Part shown: piece after piece, positions 8,027-16,086 of the stretch
Numbering within the stretch: position 1 is the first letter of the stretch
How the letters are laid out: every line of letters starts with the position of its first letter
Origin: Halobacillus_A sp043497005
GTDB taxonomy: Bacteria > Bacillota > Bacilli > Bacillales > Halobacillaceae
Length of the DNA stretch: 64,000 nucleotides
Direction: 5' to 3'
Assembly (NCBI RefSeq): GCF_043497005.1
Contig: NZ_JBIEKE010000001.1
Span: 682,001-746,000, forward strand
Position numbers and translations under genes: made by a program
The notes under the pieces: generated by a model
What the model was told of the DNA's origin: nothing
The model's database searches: none
Seen by the model: the letters and a program-made list of their open reading frames with translations, nothing else

Positions 8027-9688
8027 ATGAATAAAAACAAAACGTTCAACATCATTCTCATCAGCTTGTTTATCATTATTCTTATTCTGCTTAATATAAG
8101 GCAGAGCGGGATCATTGATGAACAAAATGCAAAAGACGATGATTATAAGTTGAACGACTCAGCTCCCGACGAAGAAGAGGTTGGCTCTTATGGTGTAACA
8201 TCTGATAGTACGATTGCGACGGAAGTAGGCATGAAAGTATTAGAACAAGGCGGAAACGCCGTTGATGCAGCAATAGCCGTAAGTTTTGTGCTAGGCGTCG
8301 GGGAGCCCTACGGTTCAGGGATCGGCGGAGGCGGAACGATGCTGATCCACCCGGAAAAAGGGAGTGACAAGTCTCCTGTTATTTATGATTATCGCGAAGT
8401 TGCGCCCGAGTCAGAGGAACTGCCGGAAAGTGGTACCGGTGTGCCGGGATTTGTACAGGGAATGTATGACGTGCACGACGATTTCGGAACGGTCGATATG
8501 GAGCAGCTCATTGAGCCGTCGATTAATTTCGCCAGCAACGGTGTGACCGTTTCTGAAACACTGCACAACCGGCTGAATGATGCCGAGTACCGCATGCCCG
8601 ACTTAGATCATATGTATCCTGACGGCGAACCCATTGAAGCGGGCGAAATCCTAAAGCAGCAGCAGCTGGCGGATACGCTGAAAGCCATTAAGGAAGAGGG
8701 ACCAGACGCTTTTTATAAAGGCGAACTGGCTGAAGAAATTACCGGCAAAGAAGATAAAATCAGTGAAGAAGATTTAGAATCTTATAAAGTAGAAGCATCA
8801 GAACCGATCGAAGGTCAGTTCGGCGATTACGATGTATTAGCGCCGCCCCCGCCATCCGGCGGCATTATGCTGCTGCAAAGCCTGGAAATGGCCGAGATGC
8901 TTCAAATCGAAGAGACAAAAGATAAACCGATTGATTTTGCCATGATGATGGGCATGATTAACCGTGTCAGTTACACGGATCGTCTGGAAAAAGTAGGAGA
9001 TCCGGAATTTACTGACGTTCCAACGAAAGAAATGCTTTCAGAAGATCACATTAAGGACCTCGCATCCAAAGTGGAGGGTTCTGAGCTTTCCGATGAATAC
9101 CGCTCGAAACTGGATTCCGATGCCGACTTAGAAGACCATGAGAACACGACCCATTTCGTCGTCGTCGATCAAGACGGGATGATGGTATCCGTCACGAATA
9201 CGCTCAGTAACTTCTTTGGATCCGGCGAGTACGTTGAAGGCTTTTTCTTAAACAATCAATTGAAAAACTTCAGCAACAGCAAAAACTCACCAAACAAACC
9301 GGAACCGGGTAAACGTCCATTCAGCTATACGACCCCGGCCGTCCTGGCTAAAAACGGGAATCCGGTGATTGGAATCGGAGCTTCTGGTGGTCGGAGAATT
9401 ACGCCAATCATCTCTCAGCAGTTAGTCCGCACGGTGAAATTCAATGAGCCGATCCAAGCGGCTGTCGAAGAACCGAGAACCTTCCTTGAGTTGGATAAAG
9501 ATAAGCTGCAGGTGGAAAATGATTATGTGTTATTAGAAGACCCAGAAGAAGATTTAGACGTAAACGTTGAATACTCGGACCGCACCTCCTACTTCGGAAG
9601 CGTCCAGGGACTCGTCATCGATTACGAAAACGACAGCATCCACGGCGCCAGCGACCCAAGAAGACAAGGCAGCTGGGAGTCAGAATGA
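8027..9688 (+). CDS. capD: CapD-type gamma-glutamyltransferase (capsule depolymerase/anchoring)
   Basis: Secreted or membrane-anchored N-terminal nucleophile hydrolase of 553 residues. A membrane segment spans about residues 8-24. The nucleophile Thr is expected at about residue 374 in HENTTHFVVVD, and the SNFFG and GSGIGGGG signatures are present. The C-terminal half closely follows B. anthracis CapD as I recall it (LSNFFG, GFFLNNQL, EPGKR). CapD cuts poly-gamma-glutamate and joins it to peptidoglycan. It follows the mini-CapA gene by 4 bases. The sequence is rich in Asp and Glu, as in halophile exported proteins. A general glutathione Ggt is less likely because of operon context. Confidence 0.9.
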   Translation: MNKNKTFNIILISLFIIILILLNIRQSGIIDEQNAKDDDYKLNDSAPDEEEVGSYGVTSDSTIATEVGMKVLEQGGNAVDAAIAVSFVLGVGEPYGSGIGGGGTMLIHPEKGSDKSPVIYDYREVAPESEELPESGTGVPGFVQGMYDVHDDFGTVDMEQLIEPSINFASNGVTVSETLHNRLNDAEYRMPDLDHMYPDGEPIEAGEILKQQQLADTLKAIKEEGPDAFYKGELAEEITGKEDKISEEDLESYKVEASEPIEGQFGDYDVLAPPPPSGGIMLLQSLEMAEMLQIEETKDKPIDFAMMMGMINRVSYTDRLEKVGDPEFTDVPTKEMLSEDHIKDLASKVEGSELSDEYRSKLDSDADLEDHENTTHFVVVDQDGMMVSVTNTLSNFFGSGEYVEGFFLNNQLKNFSNSKNSPNKPEPGKRPFSYTTPAVLAKNGNPVIGIGASGGRRITPIISQQLVRTVKFNEPIQAAVEEPRTFLELDKDKLQVENDYVLLEDPEEDLDVNVEYSDRTSYFGSVQGLVIDYENDSIHGASDPRRQGSWESE

Positions 9689-9737
9689 TAGAAGTATAGA
9701 GGATAGTTGAAGTAAAGGACGATAGAGGATGATAGCT

Positions 9738-9777
9738 GGTACCAGGTACACAAAAGGGGAAAACCTGTACCTGGTAC
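9738..9777. repeat. GGTACCAGGTAC palindromic repeat, copy 1
   Basis: Arms GGTACCAGGTAC and GTACCTGGTAC flank an 18-base spacer and can form a long hairpin. It lies between the capD stop and its terminator. The same element recurs at 9878, 9985, 10728, 10860, 15856 and 16005. Confidence 0.9.
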
Positions 9778-9792
9778 AAACTACCCATCAAT

Positions 9793-9837
9793 AAAAAAAG
9801 CCTGCAGGAAAATCTTATTTTCCTGCAGGCTTTTTTG
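9793..9837 (+). terminator. Intrinsic terminator after capD
   Basis: Stem AGCCTGCAGGAAAAT with its complement around a short loop, followed by a T run. A run of A precedes it, so it could also work on the other strand for the gamma-PGA hydrolase gene. Confidence 0.92.
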
Positions 9838-9877
9838 CATTTTCAATAGGAAACTTTAAATTTTGGCTCTCTTGGGT

Positions 9878-9916
9878 GTACCAGGTACGCAAAAAGAGGG
9901 AGATTGTACCTGGTAC
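9878..9916. repeat. GGTACCAGGTAC palindromic repeat, copy 2
   Basis: GTACCAGGTAC and GTACCTGGTAC arms with an intervening spacer of about 17 bases containing an A-rich, GAG-containing core. Confidence 0.88.
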
Positions 9917-9984
9917 ACGCAGGCCTCAAACAGCAAAATTCCTACTCCATTACATAGTGAAATATTAATTTTCGCTATGATTGA

Positions 9985-10025
9985 GGTACCAGGTACACCA
10001 ACAGGAGATGACTGTACCTGGTACC
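9985..10025. repeat. GGTACCAGGTAC palindromic repeat, copy 3
   Basis: Full-length arms GGTACCAGGTACAC and TGTACCTGGTACC. It ends nine bases from the stop codon of the gamma-PGA hydrolase gene, so it may form the 3' end of that transcript. Confidence 0.9.
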
Positions 10026-10033
10026 AAATCTCT

Positions 10034-10651
10034 TCACCGTATTCCGTTGCATACTGCTTCAACATATCGGTGGAATTCGTCGGTCTGCGTCTTCCCGCGC
10101 TCCAATCTGTTATTTGTTCCAAAGAAGACTTCGCGCTGTGCCGTACTCAGTTCAAGCTGCACACCCATGCCTCTTTTATTGCGGTTCACGATATTCCGCG
10201 CATCAACCCCGGCGATTGCACTGGCATCCGGCAAAACCTCTGCACTGAACCCTGCAGCGATTAATGATTCGCATACCTTCTTTCGTCCGGAGCGATCAGC
10301 ACCGCCGACAAGTGTATGCTTCCACTTCGCCTCCTCGTATCCATGATAAGCGAGCGAGTACGAGTGAGCAGCAGCCATGCGCAGCGCTTCTGGTTCATCA
10401 AATTGAGTCGAAGACACGTGGAGCTCTTGATTACCCTTACGGCGAATCCCTTCAAAGCAATAATAGGAAAAACGTCCGTCTTCAGCAGTTGCCACAGCAA
10501 GCTCCGAGCAACCAGCTTCAATACCGCCGCCATGAATAGCCATAATGAGAACATTTGAATCATGGATTTCACTTACGATGGCGTAGTCTCGCCCGAGTTC
10601 TGTTTCTTTTTTAAGCTCATCAAATGTATTGTACAACGTTCCCATCGTCAT
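10034..10651 (-). CDS. Poly-gamma-glutamate hydrolase family protein (phage/PghP type)
   Basis: Protein of 205 residues with the conserved AIHGGGIEAGCSELA metal-binding stretch near residue 40 and an HVSSTQFDEP stretch, typical of the DUF867/poly-gamma-glutamate hydrolase family (PghP; B. subtilis YmaC, YjqB, YndL). These zinc amidohydrolases cut gamma-glutamyl bonds. No signal peptide is visible. It faces the capsule operon convergently, which supports a role in capsule turnover or in using the polymer. ATG 10651 follows an AGAGGAAAG site; a second ATG two codons later is possible. Confidence 0.88.
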   Translation of the reverse strand: MTMGTLYNTFDELKKETELGRDYAIVSEIHDSNVLIMAIHGGGIEAGCSELAVATAEDGRFSYYCFEGIRRKGNQELHVSSTQFDEPEALRMAAAHSYSLAYHGYEEAKWKHTLVGGADRSGRKKVCESLIAAGFSAEVLPDASAIAGVDARNIVNRNKRGMGVQLELSTAQREVFFGTNNRLERGKTQTDEFHRYVEAVCNGIR

Positions 10652-10669
10652 CTTTCCTCTCTGTCCTGA

Positions 10670-10710
10670 TCGTTAGGGCGTTATTTTCCTGCGTTAGGTC
10701 GCTACCTCCA
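10670..10710. repeat. CGTTAGG-type short repeat
   Basis: Tandem CGTTAGGGCGTTAT and CGTTAGGTCGCTA units upstream of the hydrolase gene. The same two units, in the opposite order, occur at 30044-30086. Confidence 0.5.
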
Positions 10711-10727
10711 GCCGTTACAGTGTGTGT

Positions 10728-10766
10728 GTACCAGGTACGCGGAAATCAAGAACCTGTACCTGGTAC
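10728..10766. repeat. GGTACCAGGTAC palindromic repeat, copy 4
   Basis: GTACCAGGTAC and GTACCTGGTAC arms in the upstream region of the hydrolase gene. Confidence 0.88.
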
Positions 10767-10859
10767 ATACGAACATGGTACATTCACACCCTCAATCCCT
10801 TACAATTATCAATTTTAGAACAAAAATAGTAGTTAAAATGTAAATTTCACTATTGTAAA

Positions 10860-10900
10860 GGTACCAGGTACACAAAATAGAGAAGGCTGTACCTGGTACC
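10860..10900. repeat. GGTACCAGGTAC palindromic repeat, copy 5
   Basis: Complete arms GGTACCAGGTACAC and TGTACCTGGTACC, about 107 bases upstream of the wall-anchored protein gene. Confidence 0.9.
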
Positions 10901-11006
10901 CAAAACACCTCTCTACAAAAAAATCTCAAATAAAAGTGATCCACTTTAATATCTCTTACGTTAGCTACATAGGAACACCAAAAATCAAAAGGAGAGTGAA
11001 CTACTT

Positions 11007-12344
11007 ATGAAGAAAACCATCAAACGCACATTACTTACACTGACAGCCGTCACCCTGCTCACCCCATCCATCGCGATGGCACACGATCACGAGGAACCTA
11101 CAGCCACAGCAATAACACCGGCAGCTGACCTCAGAACGACGCTCGACCAGCTATTGTCTGAACACTTCACCTTAGCCACGACCGCAATGATGAAAGATTA
11201 CCATGACGCCGAAGATACAGAACAAGCGTATCAGGCTCTTGACGAGAATGCCAAAGACATGACACCGGCAATTGAATCCGTCTACGGCGAAGAAGGAGCG
11301 GCTCAGTTTGAAGAGATTTTCATTAACCATAATGACTACTCTCCAGACTTCGTAGAAGCCGCGAAAAATGATGCAGCCTTACGAGAGGAAGCAGAAGCCG
11401 AAGTTGATGAATTCGTTGAAGAATTCAGCGAATTTTTAGCTACAGCGACTGAAGATAACCTGCCAAAAGAAGCGGCTGAGGAAGTCATCGCCGCACATGA
11501 ACAGGACGTCATCCAAACGTTCGATCACTACACAAATGAAGAATACGAAGAAGCGTACGGTACCTATCGTGAAGGGTTCCACCGCATGTTTGACATCAGC
11601 AAAGCTCTCTCAACAGCGATCACAACCCAAATGCCGGACAAATTTGACAACAGTAAAGCCGATACCCCGGCCGCTGACCTGCGCTCAAACTTAAACAGCC
11701 TGGCAGCGGAACATTTCGCGCTCGCCTCCCTTGAAATGCAAAAGGGCTACGATCAAGCAGCCGATTATGATTTTGTCACCTGGGCGGAGGACATGCACAC
11801 TAAAGATTTCAAAGCAGCGATTGAATCGATCTACGGAACGGAAGGCGCTGAACAATTTGAAAGCGTCTGGCAGCAGGATCACATTAACGCGCAGTCCGAT
11901 GTGATCACGGCTGCCCTTGAAGAAGATGAACAACTGCGCAGCCAATCCGAAGAAAGTCTTCAAGCTTTTGCTGAAAACTTCGGAGGATTCCTCTCTGAAG
12001 CAACAGAAGGCAAAATGCCGGCTGAAGACGCCACTCAAGCTATCTGGCAGCACGAAGAACAAGTTCTGCAAACCTTTGATCACTATACCGAAGCCAATTA
12101 CGACGCAGCTTACGACTCCTTCCGCGAAGGATACGGTTTCATGTTCGGCATCGGGGAGAATTTAAGCGAAGCTATTGTTTCACAGATGCCGGATAAATTT
12201 GCAGCTGATGACATGCCGTCTGATATGCCGAAGACAGGACTCGGCGGTACAGCTGATCAGAATTCCACCATGCTGTGGATCGCATTCGCAGCAGCTGCTG
12301 TCACAGCAGCCGGGTTTCTTAAGCGAAAAACAGCCAGCAAATAA
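11007..12344 (+). CDS. Sortase-anchored surface protein with two helical repeat domains
   Basis: Precursor of 445 residues. A signal peptide ends near AMA (residue 25). Two related domains of about 170 residues follow (about 40-212 and 222-398). Each begins with an LR..L..L..EHF.LA motif, has AIESVYG.EGA.QFE in the middle and ends with QTFDHY...AY...REG and QMPDKF. At about residue 407 is the sorting signal MPKTG, then a hydrophobic stretch and a basic tail. The repeats are helical and resemble domains I recall from proteins annotated as copper amine oxidase-like in Bacillaceae, but no oxidase motif is visible. The sortase gene starts 15 bases later, so the two form a substrate-enzyme pair. 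Function is unknown; the conserved His and Glu residues could bind metal. Confidence 0.85.
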   Translation: MKKTIKRTLLTLTAVTLLTPSIAMAHDHEEPTATAITPAADLRTTLDQLLSEHFTLATTAMMKDYHDAEDTEQAYQALDENAKDMTPAIESVYGEEGAAQFEEIFINHNDYSPDFVEAAKNDAALREEAEAEVDEFVEEFSEFLATATEDNLPKEAAEEVIAAHEQDVIQTFDHYTNEEYEEAYGTYREGFHRMFDISKALSTAITTQMPDKFDNSKADTPAADLRSNLNSLAAEHFALASLEMQKGYDQAADYDFVTWAEDMHTKDFKAAIESIYGTEGAEQFESVWQQDHINAQSDVITAALEEDEQLRSQSEESLQAFAENFGGFLSEATEGKMPAEDATQAIWQHEEQVLQTFDHYTEANYDAAYDSFREGYGFMFGIGENLSEAIVSQMPDKFAADDMPSDMPKTGLGGTADQNSTMLWIAFAAAAVTAAGFLKRKTASK

Positions 12345-12359
12345 AAGGAGGGACGGGCA

Positions 12360-13334
12360 ATGAAGTGGAGAATCTATTTTACCATCGTGGGCTTTGTTGC
12401 CCTCTTACTCGCAATCTACAGCACCGACGTCTTCGCCAGCTGGACGGACGATACCAACGAAGGATTAGAGAGAGGACAGCTCTCCTCTGAAACACAATCT
12501 GACGAACAACTCGAGCCGCCGGAAGAAGATGTCCCATTAGATGAAGAATTCACCCTGCTGAACGACCAGCAAATTGAAAAATTCCAGCAGAGCCGGCAGG
12601 ACGAAGGTATCACACCGACACACATCAAGATCCCGGCTATTGATGTTGACGCCCCGATCGAACAAGTGGGGATTCTCGACAACGGTCAGATGGGCGTGCC
12701 TGAGAACATCGATAACGTCGGCTGGTACGAACCAGGCACCAAACCCGGCGAACTAGGAAACAGCGTCCTAGCCGGCCATGTCGACAGCAAATCAGGCCCC
12801 GCCGTCTTTTTCTATCTCGACCAGCTCGAAGAAGGCGACGAAATCATCGTATCCAACGACGTCGGCGACGAACGAACCTACACTGTCCAGCAGATGGAAA
12901 GCTACCCATACACCGACGCACCCATCCAGAACATCTTTGGACCATCGGATGAAAAAAATTTGAATCTGATCACTTGTACAGGCACCTTTAACCGCGATCA
13001 AGGAACGCACGAAGAACGACTCGTCGTATATACCGAATTAGAAGAACCTGCCGAGTCAGAGGAACCAGACGCGGATTCAGAATCAACACCCCCGGATGAA
13101 ATCAACATGAGCGGCAGTGTTCTGACATGGCATGCCGTCCGTGTCGAAGGCGTCGCCGGGTACCGTGTCTATAAAAGTGACGACGGTGAAAATTTTGACC
13201 ACGTCTCAAGTATTTCATCGCATGAACGTAAATCGTTCACAGATAAAGAAGCAGCGGATCACGTGTATTACGTCACGACCGTTTACCTGGATGGCACAGA
13301 ATCAGAACCATCGGAGAGCGTAAATCAAGAATAG
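12360..13334 (+). CDS. Class F sortase with C-terminal fibronectin-III-like domain
   Basis: Protein of 324 residues. An N-terminal membrane anchor (residues 6-25) is followed by an acidic linker and a sortase domain (about 87-227). The catalytic triad is His140 (LAGHVDS), Cys206 (LITCTG) and Arg220 (HEERLVVY). An acidic linker then leads to a domain at about 248-322 with the WHAV.VEGVAGYRVYKS pattern of a fibronectin type III fold. It cleaves the sorting signal of the preceding gene's product and links it to the wall. A C-terminal FN3 domain is an unusual addition to a class F sortase. Confidence 0.88.
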   Translation: MKWRIYFTIVGFVALLLAIYSTDVFASWTDDTNEGLERGQLSSETQSDEQLEPPEEDVPLDEEFTLLNDQQIEKFQQSRQDEGITPTHIKIPAIDVDAPIEQVGILDNGQMGVPENIDNVGWYEPGTKPGELGNSVLAGHVDSKSGPAVFFYLDQLEEGDEIIVSNDVGDERTYTVQQMESYPYTDAPIQNIFGPSDEKNLNLITCTGTFNRDQGTHEERLVVYTELEEPAESEEPDADSESTPPDEINMSGSVLTWHAVRVEGVAGYRVYKSDDGENFDHVSSISSHERKSFTDKEAADHVYYVTTVYLDGTESEPSESVNQE

Positions 13335-13392
13335 AAGAGAACATTGAACGGAGTCTCAATATAAGGGGCTTCGTTTTTTTATAATTAAAAAT

Positions 13393-13406
13393 GTTGCATT
13401 TGCAAC
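13393..13406. promoter_or_regulatory. Probable MarR operator overlapping a promoter
   Basis: GTTGCATTTGCAAC is an inverted repeat (GTTGCA, TT, TGCAAC). Its right half (TTGCAA) can act as a -35 with TAATGA as -10 sixteen bases later, so binding by the downstream MarR protein would block transcription. Confidence 0.6.
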
Positions 13407-13453
13407 AAAATAACCTTAAAATAATGAATAACAATAACGCAAAGGAGCCCATT

Positions 13454-13906
13454 ATGAAGGAAATACTCCGCGAAATAGGGATGATTGCAAGAGCCTTAGA
13501 TTCCATCAGTAATATCGAATTCAAAGAATATGATTTAACCAAAGGACAGTATCTGTACCTGGTACGCATCTATGAAAACCCGGGCATCATTCAGGAAAAA
13601 GCCGCCGAAATGATCAAAGTAGACCGCACAACAGCCGCCCGTGCCATCAAGAAGCTGGAAACGAACGGATTCATTGAAAAGAGAGAAGATCCACACAACA
13701 AGAAAATTAAAAAACTCTATCCTACAGAAAAAGGGGAGAAGGTGTACCCTTTGATCAAAAGAGAGAACGATTACTCCAATAGCGTGGCACTAGAGGGGTT
13801 TTCTGAAAGTGAAGCCGAAGATATTTTCCATATGCTTCAAAGAGTCAGAGACAATATCGAAAAAGACTGGGAATTTGTGAAAAAAGGAAACAAGCGAAAC
13901 TATTAA
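13454..13906 (+). CDS. MarR family transcriptional regulator
   Basis: Winged-helix regulator of 150 residues with the recognition region VDRTTAARAIKKLE and the wing KREDPHNKK. I chose ATG 13454 because AAGGAG lies just before it; an upstream frame extension would run through the operator. It is followed 18 bases later by paiA, so it probably represses the mar-paiA-paiB unit, perhaps sensing a polyamine or another small molecule. Confidence 0.88.
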   Translation: MKEILREIGMIARALDSISNIEFKEYDLTKGQYLYLVRIYENPGIIQEKAAEMIKVDRTTAARAIKKLETNGFIEKREDPHNKKIKKLYPTEKGEKVYPLIKRENDYSNSVALEGFSESEAEDIFHMLQRVRDNIEKDWEFVKKGNKRNY

Positions 13907-13924
13907 AAAGGAGTGCTCGAAAAT

Positions 13925-14440
13925 ATGACGATTACAATCCGCAAGTGTACCTGCGACGATGTACCACAGCTTCAGGAAATCGGCTATACAACCTTTAAAA
14001 ATACCTTCCAGCATCAAAATTCACCTGAAAATATGGAGAGCTATTTAAACAAGGCCTTTACCATTCATCAAGTGGAAAAAGAAATAGCCGCTCAGAATTC
14101 GCACTTCTATTTTATTTACGTAAAAGAAGAGCTGGCCGGCTATTTAAAGGTGAATACCGGCGAGGCTCAGACGGAGAAAATGGGAGAGGACTCGTTTGAG
14201 ATTGAGCGGATCTATATCATCGATCAATTTCAAAAGCACGGGCTTGGGAAAGGTCTGCTGAATCTAGCCATCGAAATGGCAGTAGAACAGCATAAAACGA
14301 AGGTCTGGCTGGGCGTATGGGAAAAGAATGAGAATGCGATCGCGTTTTATAAGAAGATGGGTTTTGTGCAAACAGGCGCTCATTCGTTTTATATGGGAGA
14401 CGAAGAGCAGACGGACATCATTATGGTAAAAAAACTATAG
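13925..14440 (+). CDS. paiA: Spermidine/spermine N-acetyltransferase PaiA
   Basis: GNAT protein of 171 residues, very close to B. subtilis PaiA as I recall it (QNSPENM, EIERIYI, FQKHGLGKGLLN, WEKNENAIAFYKKMGF, HSFYMGDEEQTD). It acetylates polyamines with acetyl-CoA. The acetyl-CoA loop is QKHGLGKG. ATG 13925 gives the usual PaiA length. It is paired with paiB, as in B. subtilis. Confidence 0.95.
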   Translation: MTITIRKCTCDDVPQLQEIGYTTFKNTFQHQNSPENMESYLNKAFTIHQVEKEIAAQNSHFYFIYVKEELAGYLKVNTGEAQTEKMGEDSFEIERIYIIDQFQKHGLGKGLLNLAIEMAVEQHKTKVWLGVWEKNENAIAFYKKMGFVQTGAHSFYMGDEEQTDIIMVKKL

Positions 14441-14458
14441 TAGAAAGGTGGAGACTGA

Positions 14459-15082
14459 ATGTACATTCCGAAGCATTTTAAAATGAATGAAGATGAAGTC
14501 TATGAATTTATCAATGACAATGGATTTGCCACTCTTTTTTCACAGCATAACGGAGAACCGTGCGCGACCCATCTTCCCCTCATGTACGAAGAATCAGAAC
14601 ATGCGCTGTATGGTCATTTTGCCCGGGCGAATGAGCAGTGGAAGGATGCAGAGAACCAGCAGGTGCTTGCCGTCTTTCAAGGCCCTCACTGCTTCATTTC
14701 CCCGTCCTGGTATGAAACAGAGAAAGCCGTGCCTACTTGGAATTACGTCTCAGCCCACGTATATGGAAAATTGGAATTAATAGAGGACAGTCAAACGATT
14801 TACGATTCCCTCCATGAGCTGGTCGCTAAATATGAAAGCCCCGACAGTACGTACGATTTAAATGCTCTTGATCCTGGTTTTATCGAGGGGATGAGTAAAG
14901 GAATAACAGCTTTTCGAATAAAAGTGACTAAGATTGAGGCAAAAGCAAAACTAAGTCAAAACCATCCCGCGGAGCGTCAGGAGAAAGTCATTAAGCAGTT
15001 AGAGAACTCTTCCCAGGAGGATAACCGACATATTGCCTCGCTTATGAAGAAGAACCTTAAAAAGAGAGAAAACGAATTGTAA
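14459..15082 (+). CDS. paiB: FMN-binding negative regulator PaiB
   Basis: Protein of 207 residues starting MYIPKHFKM, with the ALYGHFARAN and PSWYE..KAVPTWNYV stretches of the PaiB/FMN-binding split-barrel family. In B. subtilis the pai locus affects sporulation and degradative enzyme production. It follows paiA by 18 bases with an AAAGGTGG site. It is the last gene of the unit. Confidence 0.95.
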   Translation: MYIPKHFKMNEDEVYEFINDNGFATLFSQHNGEPCATHLPLMYEESEHALYGHFARANEQWKDAENQQVLAVFQGPHCFISPSWYETEKAVPTWNYVSAHVYGKLELIEDSQTIYDSLHELVAKYESPDSTYDLNALDPGFIEGMSKGITAFRIKVTKIEAKAKLSQNHPAERQEKVIKQLENSSQEDNRHIASLMKKNLKKRENEL

Positions 15083-15165
15083 ATTATGTAAAAATGAATT
15101 GATTTAATTGGATTATTCTGGAATAATTAGTGAGGGAGTGACACTACTTATAAAGGAGTGATTCA

Positions 15166-15846
15166 ATGAAGAATCGAACAAAAGTAAGTTATCTCGCCCT
15201 GCTTCTGCTTGTACTAGTACTGGCTGCATGTTCAAACGGAGCGGACGGAAAATCAGAAGCAGAACCTGCTGATGCTGAAGAAGAAAACACAGCCTCAGAA
15301 GAAGATAAAGCAAAAGACGAGGAAAGCGACGATTCAGATGCAGAAGAGAATAATTCAAATGATACGGAGAAGGAAGATTCAGAGGATACATCTTCAGAAG
15401 AACCAAATGATGAGAATACATATGAAAAAGAAGAACAAGCCCTGGATGGATATTCTTCCGAAGAAATCGAATATGCCCGCGTCTGGCGGCAGCTAGGATC
15501 CCATCAGGACATTGAACAATTAAGTGTGGAGCATATCCCGGCCGGCACACCGCTTAATCCTGATGAGGAAATTAGTCTGAGCTATCCAGAGGATGTCGTT
15601 AAGCTTCGCGGCTCCCGCCTGGTCGATGGTGAAGGCGTAATCTATAGCGGCAATGGGGACGGTACAATTAATGTGTATGACGTGCCGATCCGTTGGTACG
15701 GCGGTTTTCCTCGTCCTGATCATCTCGATGATGATGACGTTCTTGAAGACATGGAAGACATGATTAACAACACGGAGGAAGTATACATCGAGCCGGGGAA
15801 TGACGAAGAGATCATCAAGATTATCAAAAAGATAAATATTCAATAA
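15166..15846 (+). CDS. Acidic lipoprotein of unknown function
   Basis: Lipoprotein of 226 residues with lipobox LAAC (Cys at about residue 22). A low-complexity Glu/Asp/Ser linker spans about residues 25-95. A folded C-terminal part follows, containing YARVWRQLG and VYDVPIRWYGG. I do not recognise a Pfam domain by eye. The acidic linker suits an exported protein of a halophile. It has its own AAAGGAG site and a strong terminator. Confidence 0.8.
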   Translation: MKNRTKVSYLALLLLVLVLAACSNGADGKSEAEPADAEEENTASEEDKAKDEESDDSDAEENNSNDTEKEDSEDTSSEEPNDENTYEKEEQALDGYSSEEIEYARVWRQLGSHQDIEQLSVEHIPAGTPLNPDEEISLSYPEDVVKLRGSRLVDGEGVIYSGNGDGTINVYDVPIRWYGGFPRPDHLDDDDVLEDMEDMINNTEEVYIEPGNDEEIIKIIKKINIQ

Positions 15847-15855
15847 TTTAAAAGA

Positions 15856-15895
15856 GTACCAGGTACACAAAAGGAGAAACCCTGTACCTGGAACC
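15856..15895. repeat. GGTACCAGGTAC palindromic repeat, copy 6
   Basis: Arms GTACCAGGTACAC and TGTACCTGGAACC; the right arm has one change from consensus. It sits between the lipoprotein stop and its terminator, exactly as copy 1 sits after capD. Confidence 0.88.
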
Positions 15896-15908
15896 GAATA
15901 TCCATTAA

Positions 15909-15955
15909 AAAAGAAAGCTTGCGGGAAAAACAACATTTTCCCGCAAGCTTTCTTT
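15909..15955. terminator. Intrinsic terminator, probably bidirectional
   Basis: Stem AAAGAAAGCTTGCGGGAAAA with its complement, flanked by A and T runs on either side. Confidence 0.92.
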
Positions 15956-16004
15956 GCTTTCTTACATATACAAGAGCAAATTTATTAATTTCCTATCTTT
16001 TTTT

Positions 16005-16045
16005 GGTACCAGGTACACCAAAATTGAAAGTCTGTACCTGGTACA
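16005..16045. repeat. GGTACCAGGTAC palindromic repeat, copy 7
   Basis: Arms GGTACCAGGTACAC and TGTACCTGGTACAC, 42 bases beyond the 3' end of the Ltp-repeat gene. Confidence 0.9.
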
Positions 16046-16086
16046 CATAAAGGGAGCAGCAAACAGCTGCTTCCTAAACACATCGA

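Noticed and set aside
9738..10900. Possible CRISPR array from the regularly repeated GGTACC sequences.
   Set aside because: Repeats are palindromic pairs at irregular distances with genes between them, and no cas genes are present.
13548..13565. GTACCTGGTAC inside the MarR gene.
   Set aside because: A single half-site inside a coding sequence, without its partner arm; probably chance.
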